Positions 24,715-36,744 of a stretch of 64,000 bases of DNA are shown here, piece after piece. This DNA comes from Pohlia nutans (lineage: Eukaryota > Streptophyta > Bryopsida > Bryales > Mniaceae). Both the position numbers and the translations under genes were made by a program. Within the stretch, counting starts at the first letter, position 1. Every line of letters starts with the position of its first letter. The DNA lies in assembly GCA_022496805.1 (NCBI GenBank), contig CM040085.1:46591811-46655810 (forward strand). Reading direction: 5' to 3'. The notes under the pieces were generated by a model. The model worked only from the letters and a program-made list of their open reading frames with translations, ran no database searches and was not told the DNA's origin.

Positions 24715-25153
24715 ATGGCGGGGGCCGCACCGACATGGACGAGGCGATTGGCCATTCAGCTGGTGCGTGGGCTGCCTGGCACTCGCATGGAGCATCGCGG
24801 GACGGTGCGGGCGCTAGGGCTTCGGAGACGGCACCAAACGGTGTTTCGTGAGAACACGCCGTCGATTTGCGGCATGATCAATCACGTGAGATCCAATTTC
24901 CATTCTTCTTTCTAGGGTTTTGGATTCAACACACCAGACCAATTAATTCCAGGGTTTTTGTTTCATGCTTGCAACGAGTATCATATCGTGGGGTGGATTT
25001 TGCAAGGGCTCAAGCTATTTTGTGATTGTGCAGGTGAAGAGGCTGCTGTCAGTGGAGACGGAGGAGATGTACAATGCGCGACTCGAAGCAGAAGCAAAGA
25101 GGAAAGCAGTCCGACCTCCTCTCGTTTTTCGTCACTCTCCCCCGTCCAAGTAA
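24715..25153 (+). CDS. Mitochondrial large-subunit ribosomal protein uL30 (L30)
   Basis: Two exons, 24715-24885 and 25034-25153, give 96 residues. The donor CAC|GTGAGA and acceptor TGCAG|GTGAAG join in phase 0. The product carries the L30 signature IQLVRGLPGTRMEHRGTV and, across the splice, NTPSICGMINHV-KRLLSVETEEMY. This matches the short plant mitochondrial type of L30, with its C-terminal KAVRPPLVFRH tail. It binds 5S/23S-type rRNA in the large subunit (family knowledge). The first Met in a short basic N-terminus was chosen; an upstream in-frame Met (24685) would add ten residues. TAAACCCTAA, a telo-box word common near translation genes, follows the stop. Confidence 0.88.
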
Positions 25154-25741
25154 CCGTAAACCCTAAAATGAATGTAGAGTGCCTGATCAATTCAGCTGAA
25201 CCTGCACTTTCAGATTTTCTCAAGGCAAGAAACCTGAATTCTGGCTTCCCAGTTATGAGTAACAGGTTGCTGGTGAGTCTTAGGGCTACGAATCTAGGAA
25301 ATTGGTCATGCTATCAACCATCTGTTATCACTCTCCCTGCCTGTTGTAAACCTGACTGTTTTTTAAAGAGGGCAATTCATTTAGCTACATGAGAACAATG
25401 TATGGATTCTGCCGATTTCATGGCTCTGGTATACAGCTTGTCATGTCTGACTTCTTGTAGTTAAGATACAGGGTTTTTTTTTTCTGGCTTCTTGGAGCCA
25501 AACTCCAATGTTGTGGCAGTCACAATGGTCTAAATCTGGAGGGACCACCCTCCACTGCATGCATGGGGCACTGCTACAATGCCAAAAAAGAACCATGTTT
25601 GAGAGTGATGGTATGGAAACTTGTGTTCAGTACAATTCAATGGTAGTATTTCAAATGCAAGAATCTGGTAAGCTTGGTGTATTGTTGAGATTGGGACAAG
25701 GGAATTTGTGAAAGCGTACATGATGAATCGAATCACCTGGG

Positions 25742-26126
25742 TTAACCCTTAAACGTCAAGAGGGCCTGGGCGGGGCAGCCCGGAAGGCATCTTAATTTTC
25801 GGAGAAAAAAAAAAAAAAAAAAAAAAAAAAACGAAAAAAATGCAAAAACGGCTCTACGGGACACTGCTGGCCAGCACTGTAGCACTGCGGCACTGCGGCA
25901 TCTCAGCTGCCCCAACCTCAAAAACTTGTTCAATTTCATAACTTTGATTGCTTACCAACGATTCCACAATCTCTCAAATGAGGCGAAAATTTGCAATCTA
26001 GATCGCTTTTTCAGTAGCTTTCCAACGCACCAATCCACGCTTGATTTGGTTGAGAAAATCTACTTTTTTCTTGATTATTCTCTTTTAAATAAGCCCATGG
26101 GGCTTACCTTGACGTTTAAGGGTTAA
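25742..26126. mobile_element. TTAA element (piggyBac-like MITE), subfamily 4, 385 bp
   Basis: The inverted repeat TTAA-CCCTTAAACGTCAAG is perfect at both ends (25742 and, complemented, 26126). Near the right end AAGCCCATGGGGCTTA forms the palindrome seen in subfamily 4 copies at 30056 and 45771. A run of 27 A (25805-25831) lies inside. Confidence 0.9.
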
Positions 26127-26148
26127 TATCATTTGGAATTATAATTAA

Positions 26149-26230
26149 TACTCCCTCTGTCCTACTAAAACACCATGTTTTCCTTTGTAATGTACAAAGG
26201 AAAACATGATGTTTTAGTAGGACAGAAGAT
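26149..26230. mobile_element. Stowaway-like mini-hairpin, ~82 bp
   Basis: TA-CTCCCTCTGTCCTACTAAAA pairs with TTTTAGTAGGACAGAAG, and the centre TTTTCCTTTGTA pairs with TACAAAGGAAAA, leaving an ATG loop. It lies only 22 bp from the TTAA element at 25742-26126. Confidence 0.75.
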
Positions 26231-26666
26231 TTAACAATTTTTTAGCAGTTGTGAGAACTCAACCTTCTCCAATGTACATGGAGGCTCAAATTCACTGTAG
26301 AGGGCATGCTTCTTCTCGTGGCTTTTAGTACATCCCATCATAGTGGAGCTCAAGATTGTGCACAAAAAGGATCTGGATTCCTTTCCCAAGGCTATGGGTC
26401 ACTTTATTATGAGTGATTCTTTAAAATCTAATGACTCTTTTTGCCCACCTTCTTTCAGATCCGACACTAAGTAGAGTGTAGAATGTTATTATTGAGTGAA
26501 ATAAAATGAATGATTCATTGATGGTGCGGGTCTATGAGAGAGTTCGTCGACTTGAATACCACTAGCCGCTACGTGTTGATGCTTTTGCAAATTGCAATAC
26601 AGTTCATATCATAATATTACATACAAAGATTTACCGCCAGCTGGTAGTGATAATTGCTCTGCACAA

Positions 26667-26845
26667 TTGCCAGGCTCCAGTGAGCCCTTGAGAGCTTCAA
26701 CATATGACACTCAGTAGCCAACACTGGATCCGCCCTGGAATTTCAAGAATATCCTCCACCATCATCCACAATGCAAATTGTAGCTACCATCTTTGACTGC
26801 AAGTATATATTACTTGCACATGTAGGGCTCACTGGAGCCTGGCAA
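26667..26845. mobile_element. Inverted-repeat element, 179 bp, 22-bp perfect ends
   Basis: TTGCCAGGCTCCAGTGAGCC (plus CT) at 26667-26688 is repeated exactly inverted at 26824-26845. No clear flanking target duplication and no coding content, so the superfamily is unknown. Confidence 0.6.
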
Positions 26846-26854
26846 CCCTATCCT

Positions 26855-26966
26855 GTTTACCACGATTTCCTATTCACTTGTAACTTGGATGAAGCTTCTT
26901 CATAGTGGATGTTTACCACGATTTCCCATTCATTTGTAACTTGGATGAAGCTTCTTCATAGTGGAT
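26855..26966. repeat. 56-bp tandem duplication
   Basis: Two adjacent 56-bp units beginning GTTTACCACGATTTCC differ at only two positions. This is a recent local duplication. Confidence 0.85.
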
Positions 26967-27189
26967 GGATCCAAAAGGCAGTCCCAATGATGGCTACTAA
27001 ATGATATTCATGAGAGTTGGTTGTGAGGGCCCATGCCGACATGATTACCTTCGCGCCATTCTGTCAGTGTGCACAGACGCACATCAACAATGCCCTGATC
27101 AGCTTAATTACACCGCATTGGAGCCTCTTTTGCCAACAACAGAAGAGTCTGGACTTCAGTCAGAGACACATATTTGATGATGTTACCGG

Positions 27190-27390
27190 TTCTCCTCTAA
27201 AGGACCAAGGATTTGATCATATTATGCAAAATATAATTCATATAGGACCAAATTCTATAGCACTGGAATCAGTGAAGAACATTGCACTTGTTGGTCACAA
27301 AACAAACAAATTTGAACAGAAGGAAAACTACAGAGGAAAACTACAGAGGACCTACTCAAAAACATGAGGTCTGATTTGGGATTATCATGG
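27190..27390 (-). mobile_element. Degenerate TTAA element, subfamily 2
   Basis: The left end CTCTAAAGGACCAAGGATT resembles the subfamily 2 terminus. The interior is the reverse of 11290-11531 (ATAGGACCAAATTC, GAATCAGTGAAGAACATTG). The second end is eroded near 27380 and both TTAA copies are lost. Confidence 0.55.
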
Positions 27391-27395
27391 AAAAC

Positions 27396-27952
27396 ATGGG
27401 TTTATCATGGAAAACATTATCAGCTTCGCAATACAAAGGAGCAGATTCTAAACCCCAGCCTGTTCACAATTTATGTATAAGAGGTAAGGTAGGGAGGGCT
27501 CTTTGCCAATTGCTCAAGATTTGGAGATGAAAGACCATAGGGTTTACCCATTTTTATAATATCAGAGCTGAAAACCCTAATCACCTATAACCATTCTCTA
27601 CCTCAACATGTGCCAGATCTGATAGAAACAAGAAACGGTTGTGGTATCAGCTAGAACGTACTGCACATGAGGAAGCATTGGTAATCACTGATCTCTGCGA
27701 AACCAGTATGTTATTTTCATCAAATGAGAAACTTGACATTGTGCATCGAGACAAGAGCATTCTGCTGTGTCTCGTTCAAATTATAAAGACGAAGATAGAG
27801 CTCCAAAGTAAATTAAAAGAACTCCTACGGCATAACATGGCAAGTGTAGAAACCAACAAAATGAAGCTCAGGAGTACTTTCATAGCTACACCAAAAAAAT
27901 GGACAGATTCACACATACATAGTTACCTACGCTTAAGCCCCATCAGATATTA
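27396..27952. other. Probable 3' flank of the SPC12-like gene
   Basis: On the minus strand this lies downstream of the stop codon at 27953. It has plus-strand frames (27639-28127) that only shadow the minus-strand gene, and no other feature. Confidence 0.4.
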
Positions 27953-28297
27953 TCATCTGGCCACTCCGGCACTGTACATGGCAGACGTGGGAAAGCACGG
28001 AAACGAAGAGCAATTCTCGGACAATTTCTGCACACGCTTATTCATCCTCGCCATAGCTTGCGTAACGGCCGCTTCGCTGCGCAGAGGCTCGTGCCACATG
28101 AGGGGGCTCCGATTGAAGAACGCGTAATCTGGCACGGCAATGACCAGTCCGCCCACCGCCCCCGCGAAGTAGATCCACAGCATGGTGCTGTAGGACGACG
28201 TGAAGTACAGCGACGCCATGGCCAGGATGGCTGACACCAGCAACATGAAGTGCAGAATCATCTCATTTCGGTTGGGGCTATGGCCACCCATTCCCAT
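27953..28297 (-). CDS. Signal peptidase complex subunit 1 (SPC12)-like
   Basis: A single-exon frame of 114 residues. SPC12 is a small non-catalytic membrane subunit of the ER signal peptidase complex (family knowledge). Two membrane segments, about residues 13-32 and 39-56, form a hairpin, followed by VPDYAFFNRSPLMWHEP, which matches the family block (proline, FFNR-PL-W, proline). Both termini should face the cytosol. It is longer than the usual ~90-100 residues because of a C-terminal tail (about 87-114) without family similarity. The Met-Gly-Met start leaves a second possible start at residue 3. Frame, topology and motif agree, but the match is to a short family, so confidence is moderate. 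Confidence 0.75.
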   Translation of the reverse strand: MGMGGHSPNRNEMILHFMLLVSAILAMASLYFTSSYSTMLWIYFAGAVGGLVIAVPDYAFFNRSPLMWHEPLRSEAAVTQAMARMNKRVQKLSENCSSFPCFPTSAMYSAGVAR

Positions 28298-28377
28298 CGT
28301 CCGTCAGTCCGTCAGTCAGTGCCACAACAAGCTCATATGCATTCAGCCACAACAATGAACGTTCGTTCCTCCTCTAC

Positions 28378-28690
28378 AAAAGTGCGTTGACAGATAGAAG
28401 GGACGACAACAAGAGCTTTGTAGACATTCAATAATGGAGACGTTCCTGCAGTAGTTTTAAACTACAAAAGTGCGTTGACAGAGTTAGCAAATGGAAGCTC
28501 GAAGCTGGGAGAACTACAAGCAAAATGGAAGCCTTTGTCGACATTCAACAATGCAGACGTTCCTGCAGTAGTTTTCTAATAAATGGAAGCTCTAAGCTGG
28601 GACTGTAACAACAAACAAATGGGTACTAGACAGTAGTTTCCGTTTCTCGTCAAGTTTTCTAGCAAATGGAAGCTCGAAGCTGGGGCAACA
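28378..28690. repeat. Irregular tandem repeats upstream of the SPC12-like gene
   Basis: Interleaved repeats include GACGTTCCTGCAGTAGTTTT (28439 and 28556), AAAGTGCGTTGACAGA (28378, 28467) and AAATGGAAGCTC-AAGCTGGG (28490, 28580, 28665). They lie 80-390 bp upstream of the minus-strand start codon and so overlap its likely promoter or leader. Confidence 0.6.
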
Positions 28691-29696
28691 ACAAACAGAA
28701 TGTAGAGATTTAGCAATGCAGGTTCTAACTAAGATGCAATCCTGTGAATACCTCGACTGGCATTGAAAGCCACGCGCTCTAAGTTGGTGACAAGACGATG
28801 GGGAGCTTCTAAAACTTAACGTCAATGAAGGTAGTGCAAGGTACCGGAGCTTACTAGTGAGCCTGTGCGTTAAATGAATGAAATTGTCAGCATGCATGAG
28901 AGTCTCACCCGTCCCACCTAACTGACATCTCACTTCCAGGCCCCCTCACTAATACTTGGGGCCGTATAAAGCCCTTAGGCCCACTTTATACTTGGGGCCG
29001 GATTGAGGGTCGGCCCGAACTCTTCAAATTTCAACCAATAGGATTGCTTGATTCTTTCAAATCTGTCTCAAGGGCTTTATACTAGGGTTGGGCCGGAACG
29101 AGCAATTTTTCCTACATGGCATCCTATGTGGCATGATTTTGGCGCCAAATCTTTGGGCCGGTTTGATGAAATCGGGACAAGGTTTTCTTTGGCCAAAACT
29201 CCAAACTTGGGCCAGATTGAATCGGGCCGGCCTTCCATCCAGCCCCAGCATGTGTATAAGAAGGTTGCTGTAGTCGTGTGGTGGTCATTTCCCATCATGT
29301 GTTGCTCAACGATTAAACTCGGTACTGGGGCGGTGATAATGGCTTGCAGTCACCGGTACCAGTGGTTCATGAATGACCGCTAACCTTTTTTGTCTGGGAG
29401 TCATCTAATGGCCGGCCACTGGAGTTACCCACTGCAGTAACTTAGTATTATCTCTTTTTAACGTTATCCAGAAGAAGAGAATCAGCTGGTAACTTAACTT
29501 TTATGTTGCCCTGAGTTCATGTCAAGGCCTTTCAGAATTGATCCTCTTAGGATCAGGATACAGTGTGTGGTGATCAGAGCATCTCCACCAGCCACTCTGA
29601 ATTGCACTCTGAAGGAGAAATTAGGACGGCTTTCCATGGAGAACCCTAACTTTCATGGTGATGTCATCCACAATTACTTGCTTGATAGAACATGCT

Positions 29697-29732
<36 letters not shown>

Positions 29733-30055
29733 GTAGGTTAAATTAATTGAGTGCCTTGGAGGTTGTAACATATTGAGTTGTGAAGTGTTTATAGTATGTG
29801 TCAAAACTTCTGGATAAAGTTTCCAAGCTTCCAGTCTTGTTTTCTCCACTTTGCAAGACTAGAAGTCAATTCCCAACCTGCACCTCATTTATTCTTCCTA
29901 CCTTCTACACATGTTAGGAGGTACCCACATGACGTCACTATGCAGGTTCAGGCTCTCCATGGAAAGCCAGCGTTACAGGGCATATCAGGTAGCTCCCTAC
30001 CAACATCACTTAATTAGACTTTGAAAATAGTAAGTGAGGCACTCATGATGTGCAA
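28691..30055. other. No gene recognised
   Basis: Short frames only. A possible PIF/Harbinger-like end, AGAGCATCTCCACCAG (29577), precedes a G homopolymer; its partner end was not found. Confidence 0.4.
29699..29731. repeat. G homopolymer, 33 bp
   Basis: Thirty-three consecutive G residues. The length in the assembly may be unreliable. It could form a G-quadruplex on the plus strand. Confidence 0.9.
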
Positions 30056-30607
30056 TTAACCCTTTAACGTCCACACTACATTTACCTAGTCAAACCTCAT
30101 CAATTTTTCACATTTTAAAATGTATTATATTATTTTGGTATTTTTCTCATGTAATTTATTTATTAACCAATTTACATTGATATTTTCATAATTATTTAAA
30201 TGAGAATGAATTTTATAAGATTTTTCAAAGCTTTTCTCTTGTAATAGCCATAGTAATTACAAAATGCCTAAAAGAGTATGAATTTTTTTAGGAAAAATGA
30301 AAATAATAGTGATGAACAACAAGGTGTAGCTGGCATACTTCTTAAGGTTATATAAAAAGAAATTCAATTGAAAAAAAAATTGCAGTGTGTATTGGAATTT
30401 TAAGGCTTTGAGCTTTAAAGTGTTGTGAAAAATGCTATTTTAACAATTTTGAAGAACCTTAAATTGGACTATAAGTAGAATATAACTCCAACACTTTTTT
30501 AGTTGGGACCGTTTTCATTTCAAATTAGGAACTAGGTGAAAATCAACGTTTGACTAAAAAATGATCAAACATGGCCCCATGGGGTTCCTTGCACGCTTAA
30601 GGGTTAA
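30056..30607. mobile_element. TTAA element (piggyBac-like MITE), subfamily 4, 552 bp
   Basis: TTAA-CCCTTTAACGTCC at 30056; the complement of the right end reads TTAA-CCCTTAAGCGTGC from 30607. A GGCCCCATGGGG palindrome lies next to the right end. Confidence 0.85.
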
Positions 30608-30809
30608 GAAGAGAAGAGACATTAGTTTGAGTTGTTTTGAGGGCCTTGAACTGGATTACACTATTTAGTGTCACACTCCAAATAAATTGTTGACCAACCC
30701 AGAGCCAGAGAACTATTCAGAGCACCGGTGAAGATGCTTTCAATCATCCGAATTTCCTTGTTTTACTACCAAGCATTGATTAAGTCTTTGTTAGTAGATT
30801 TTATTCTTG

Positions 30810-31155
30810 TACAATATATTCTACCATCTATACAATGACACTCCCTAATATGATGATATTGTTGTTTCAAGCTATATACATGTGACAAGTCATTTAATAT
30901 GTGATTAATCCGTACAAGCCACCTTGAAGTGTCATAACAGAGAGCTGAGACAGAGAGGGACAACTCCACAAAATTAGAAGAAACTGCAAATATGGTACAA
31001 TCGTCCATGTCTATTGTGACATGTTTGCATTGGAAAAACCCACCTTCAAGGTAGCAGGCATAGATTAGCCATAGAAATTACTTGTCACATGTGTATTGCT
31101 TGAAACAATAACATTGTCATATTATGCAATATCATTGTATGAAGGATAGAATGTG
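30810..31155. mobile_element. Two pogo/Emigrant-like MITEs in opposite orientation
   Basis: A minus-orientation copy (30810-~30970) and a plus-orientation copy (30996-31155) are ~26 bp apart. Both share TGTGACAAG or CTTGTCACATGTGTATTGCT with the element at 18505-18651. Together they can fold as a long hairpin. Confidence 0.6.
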
Positions 31156-31307
31156 GTTTTAATCTATATGTTTAGACCCACGGTGACTCCATGTAAGACT
31201 TGTCCATGTTCACATTTTCATTTAAATGCCTAAATCAATCTACTATGGCTCTTTTTTCTTATTATTATAGTAAATCAGGTTGGGACAAGGTTCACATGTA
31301 GATATGC

Positions 31308-31545
31308 CCTTCTGAACATCTGCACCCTTGTAATGGAAGAATATGACAAATAGCCAAACTTAGTGCCCTACCCAATAGCTTGTGCTAAACAATGACTCTT
31401 CAAATCGAAGTTTAGTTGAATTCATCCTACATATTACTTGTCAGTGGATTTGGTGAACACATTTGATGAGTGAAGAGGGTGAACTTTGAATTGAAGAGTT
31501 TTATATGTAATTTCAATATGTGAGTTCTAACAAGCAAGGTTGTTG
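31308..31545. mobile_element. PIF/Harbinger-like MITE, degenerate copy
   Basis: Matches 37169-37463 internally (TGTGCTAAACAATGACTCTT, AGTTGAATTCATCC against AATTGAATATATCC, GTGAGTT-TA). The left end TGAACATCTGCACCCTT is recognisable; the right end is eroded. Confidence 0.5.
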
Positions 31546-33874
31546 TGAATTCTTTGGATTTTTTTGTTTTTAGATACCATACACAGTAAATATTGGACAA
31601 TAGACATATTCCTTATGTGTATCAAAGTAGGAGTGTTGATTTTGTAGTAGCAAAAAGGTAGACTCAATTTAGAATTGTTTAATTAACAAGTTCATAATTC
31701 TAATAAATTCAATTTGCAGTGTCATAATGCCTTTTGTGCCACGTTTTGGCTCTTTTTGAAATAGAAATGTAAATTAAATTAAATTAAATAATAGCTTTAA
31801 TATCAGACAATAATAACTTTAAACTTTAAATTAACTATGGTAAATCCACGGCTCAATTATTTCAAAACGTTGTCTCTTGAAATGGCTTGTACAAAATTGT
31901 CCAAACTTTTCAAAAAACTACTCTTGCTTACCGGTACTCATTTGTAAATTGTGAGTATTTAAAAAATTGTCAATGGACAACAAAGAGACTTTAAAGCTCA
32001 CATATTGCCACCTCACTGTGGTCTGCCTTAGTTGATGATGTCAAAGCTAAATAGTATTGTAGTCAATGAATCAAAGCATTGGTTTTTGGAGTTTAAATTT
32101 TGCCAATTTAGTTTATTCAATCTTATTGGAGCCTTCCAATTTGACAAAAGAATGTGGCCTTTTAAGGTCTCAATGGGTTTTTTAATTAAAGAACATTTTT
32201 GCCTCTAGAGCTATATAAAGTTTACTTCCAAAAAAGTAAAAATCTATACATTAAGACATGTTGTTTGTTTGTTTGTTTTGTTACATTGAGACCTCCCGGA
32301 CCAAGCACTTGCCGGCTACATTCCCCGCTACGTTCCTAGGACAATCAAAAAGATCTCAACGAAGTGGGGTGCATGGAGTTTGTTTCATTCCGTTTGGGTG
32401 AAAGTTGGAGATTTTTAATCAAATTTCGTCACCATAAATTGAATTAAATTACGGATAAATTATTTTTAAAAGCAAAAGCAAAAGCACGAGGAACACTAGA
32501 CGGGCAGCAAAAGCACGAGGGACTCCGGGACATGTAGAACACGGAGAACATGTGGGCCAATGACATAAGGCCAACTAGTTGAAACAAAGTTTTGGACTAG
32601 TTTTTTTCCTTTTGTAGATGAAATGCATCAACACTTTTTCCCTTCCACATTTTTTACTAACCAAAGACAAAACAATTAATATATATAAAATATCATTTTA
32701 TCAAATATCACATACAATCTTGTGGTTTATTTCACTCATTTCCAAAATGTAATTATAGCTCTTAGATATCTTGATTAAGTGTACATATTACTTTTTATTG
32801 ATATTTATTGCAACTACAAGCCGAGAGTATTAACACTAATTACACCAAACTCATCTAAACTTCATACAAAAATTACACAAATTTCATCCATATTACATTT
32901 TATGTTCCATCTATTTTCATTCAAAAATGGTTTACATAAATTAAACCAAATCTATACTTCATTTTAGGATATTTCTTCCCTTTCTTTAACCACAATCTAG
33001 CAGTTCACACTAATTGAAAGTTTCATATAAAGTACATAATTTCATCAAAAATCATGTGAATTTCATCTAGATTTGAGTTGACGTCCCACCCCCCTCCCCT
33101 TCTTTCTTAGTTTACTAATAGTTTTCACTAATTGGATTGGATTTAAGATTCATCTTAAGATTATTGTCCTTTCTTCAACCACTTGCAATTCATGTTGATT
33201 AAAAAATTCATATAAGGCATGTTATTTCATCTATTTTAGGTCTAAATTTTGTCACTATGGAAATTTCATCTATGTTTCATCCAAAGTCCATTTAAATTTC
33301 ATCCAAATTCCATCCAATTTTTATTAAAGTTAGATCATTTATAATGATAAATGGATATTGGTCATAGATTTCTAAATTGCAGTCTTCTTTGAAATTTGAG
33401 GCCCCAGTGTCTCACTTTTATCCTCATCCAACTTGTAAGTGTCTTAAATCCTATAAGGACTAAATTCAATACATCATTTGACGAACAACAACCCATCACT
33501 GATCATTTCATCTACAATTCATCCAATTTTCATCAAAGTTTTATTTAAAGGTTTTAGAGATTCCCAAAAAAACAAACCAAATACATCTAAGATTCGTTCA
33601 AATTAATGTAAAAATAAATTTCACTAATTGAATTAAACAACACAATATGCCATGTATGCATTTAAAATAAATCATTTCATACAACGTTCATCCAAAATCC
33701 ATCCAAATTACCTATATTCCCAACATCCATGATTTAATTCTTAATGTACGTGTTAATTATTGTAGATGAAAGGACAGTTCCTATCCAATTTGACATTTTG
33801 TTTAACTTTAGAGAATCACATTTTTCAAAGTTTTGGGATGGAAACACCAAATACTTCAACTACATTCACTAGAC
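31546..33874. other. No gene recognised
   Basis: AT-rich DNA without supportable genes. The 33.0-33.8 kb part repeats the words TTTCATC and ATCCAAA many times, as do parts of 43.6-43.7 kb, suggesting an old diverged repeat. Confidence 0.4.
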
Positions 33875-34901
33875 AAGTAAGAAAAATAAACATGTTGTAG
33901 GTTATGACTAGTAACAAATTCTTGTCACGGGTAGTACTTTTAAGTTAATCTAGTGTTGCTACCCACTAAAGGATGAAATTTCAACACGATGATACTTTCA
34001 AATTGAATAAAGTGTTTATCATCTTTCCACCTAGTATATAGGGATTTGAACTTTACACTAATTAGTGATTCGATTATAGTCATTGGTAGTTCTTGTATCA
34101 CTTCAGTCTCTTGTATACATGCTTGTAGGCTTGAAGCTAGTGGGACCCTAACAAAAAATAGCGTCGTCTTACATAATTTTATGCATGGAAAAGAATAAGA
34201 TGCTAGATTAATGGGCAAAATTTCAAGCATTTGACCAAAAAGCTAGAAATATGTTTTCCTCAAAAACTTGACAAAAGTACACTTTAAATCTCAGACAACA
34301 CGTTGAAATGAAATATGCACGGCATTGCTAGATCTATATCAAACATATTTGTAATGTGAGCTGGATTCAAAAAGATACTAAAGTCATTTCTCGTTTACTC
34401 TTTCTTTGTAGTTAGTGTCACCTTTTGACTATATTGACTCTTAACCAAAGTATCTTCTTTAAATAATTTTATTTCATTTCCTATTCTAGTTAACGAACAA
34501 GTATAATTATGAAAAGGGAAAGAAACTAGATTTTGACCGTGTATTCCTGGTTCTATAGTTATTTGAATTATGAAATAGATTAAATTTTGCTACCTTTTAA
34601 ATTGACCCATGCTATTTTCCTCACTAATAGAAGTCTTGTTTAATGTGACATATTTTAATGACTAAATTTTCATAACAACATGTTCATAGTGACTCAAATG
34701 ACTAACAATTATAAAAAGTTAAATTTAAAGACCACATTGAGTCACTGTGGACATTGTTATCAACAATTCACACTGATTTTTCATAACAATACAAACACAA
34801 TGATAAATAAGACAATATGATTAAAAACACTATATAAAGACCTTAGCAATTGTTAAACATCAAATCACTTTGTAACTCTAAACTACTTACCATACACACA
34901 C

Positions 34902-34975
<74 letters not shown>

Positions 34976-35770
34976 CCTATTCTCATAGTATTATTATGGT
35001 GTGTTAGTACATTCGACATTAATTATAACATTTTAAAACAAACAAAATGAAAAGTTTGATTTTTTGAAACTTAATCTTAAAATGAATTAAAATTTTGACA
35101 ACCTCTTATTAAAACTACTATATCAGAGACATAATATTTTGAGTAGCCTTGGCTTGTCTTATTTATCACTGTGTTTGAATAGTTGCAACACATTTGTATA
35201 AAGTGTTAAGGGAAATTGCTTGGGACAAGGATATGAAAATTATTTTATTTCATAATCCAAATAACTATAGAAATAGGAATACAAAGTCAAAATCTAATTT
35301 CTTTCCCTTTCTAATCATTATACTTATTTTCTAGCTCGAATAGGAAAAGAAATTAAATTAAACAAGATACTTTGGTTCAAAGTCAATGTAGTCAAAAGGC
35401 AAAAGGTGACATTGACTATAAGGAAAGAATAGAAGAGAAATAACTTTCGTCTCTTTTTGAATTCAACTTGAGCACATGAAAAATATGTTTGATTAGGATC
35501 CTACTAGCTTCAAGCCCACAAGCATGCACACAAGAGACTGAAAGTGACACAAAAACTACTAATGACTGTAATTGAATCACTAATAGCTTAAAAGTTAAAA
35601 TCTTTATAAGCTAGGTCGAAAGATGATAAACGCTTTATTCAAAGTAAAAATATCAATGTGTTGAAACTTCTTCCTTTAGTGGGTCGCAATACTTGGCTAA
35701 CTTACACACAATACCCTTGACAAGAATTTGTTACTAGTCAAAACTTTCAACATATTTATTTTTCTTACTA
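33875..35770. repeat. ~1.9-kb imperfect palindrome around an (AT)n core
   Basis: The left arm (33875-~34812) is an inverted, diverged copy of the right arm (~35155-35770). Matching pairs include ACTAGTAACAAATTCTTGTC (33908) with GACAAGAATTTGTTACTAGT (35719), and AATGATAAATAAGAC (34798) with GTCTTATTTATCACT (35155). Arms are unequal in length. No transposase is seen. It could be a foldback transposon or a source of hairpin-derived small RNA (inference). Confidence 0.75.
34905..34970. repeat. (AT)n microsatellite, ~66 bp
   Basis: An uninterrupted alternating AT tract preceded by a short (CA)n. It lies near the centre of the 33.9-35.8 kb palindrome. Confidence 0.95.
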
Positions 35771-35775
35771 TAAAG

Positions 35776-35960
35776 GTTTTGTCAAGGTCGGCAAAAAATA
35801 ATTATATAAAGAGAAGTCCAAATCTTTGGGAAATTACTTTTTGAAAGAAAACCTATTTTCTATGGTGAAAAATAAAATCTTAGAAAACATTCACAAAATC
35901 TTGAAGAATATTCGCATCATTTGGGCAAAAAATTAATTATTTGGCATGAACAGCCGACCT
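35776..35960 (+). repeat. Dispersed repeat, copy paired with 43790-43990
   Basis: Reverse-orientation match to 43790-43990: AAAGAGAAGTCCAAAT here against ATTTGGGCTTCTCTTT there, and TTTTCTATGGTGAAAA against TTTTCACCATAGAAAA. It abuts the palindrome's right arm. Confidence 0.6.
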
Positions 35961-36744
35961 TAATGTTTGGGTATGGTATGTGTGTTCAACTCAATCCTTG
36001 TTTATTTTTATTTTTAAGATTGTCAACAACTGAGTAGCCTGTCAAGACTATAGAGTTATTTGTGAAGTCTAACAAAATTTTACTAGCAAAAGAAAGACAA
36101 GGCATAACTGTTTTTTTTAGCTTCAAAGGCAGTAAAAAGAGTTTTGACTCCGTTTTTTAGACCAATCACTAGGCTATGTATTGACAGAGAGATTCGAACA
36201 TACGACCTTCCCAATGCTAAAGAAGCTCCTCCAAAACACACTTGAGTTCCCATGATGGATTCTCACCGTGCCCCCACTCCGGCCTCATGTTCATCCAAAG
36301 CTAGATGACATCTAATTGTTTCCATGAAGTTTACTATCTCTAGCCCAGAAGGGGAGAGACTACAAAAACGCTTCGTTTTCGTTAATTATATGACTAGACA
36401 ATAAAAACAAGCCGTAAAAGTAAATTTGGAATAAATACTAAGGCAAAGACTACGCGACTAGCCGCTTGTTTCTAGCCTAAAAACACCATGTAATAGACAT
36501 GCTACCCCTCCTATACTTTACAGATAACTCACATATTGGATCATATTTGAAGGCGATGCTTAATACTGGCCTTGATAAGACCATACTGAACCACTCTACG
36601 TGAGGGTCAAATTCAGACACTTGGTGTCAACATTGAATTTCTATGTCAAATTTTGAGAGGTACAAGCCACTCCAAACCAATCACCAAATGACATGCATCG
36701 CTTTTTGACATTTTTTATTATTTAAAATTAACATCAAAATTGAT

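Noticed and set aside
27639..28127. 162-codon plus-strand frame over the SPC12-like gene
   Set aside because: No family signature, and its 3' half is the antisense of the minus-strand gene.
36181..36240. Possible tRNA-derived SINE head (box-B-like GGTCGTATGTTCGAATC on the minus strand)
   Set aside because: No convincing box A, cloverleaf or tail. A single box-B-like word is not enough.
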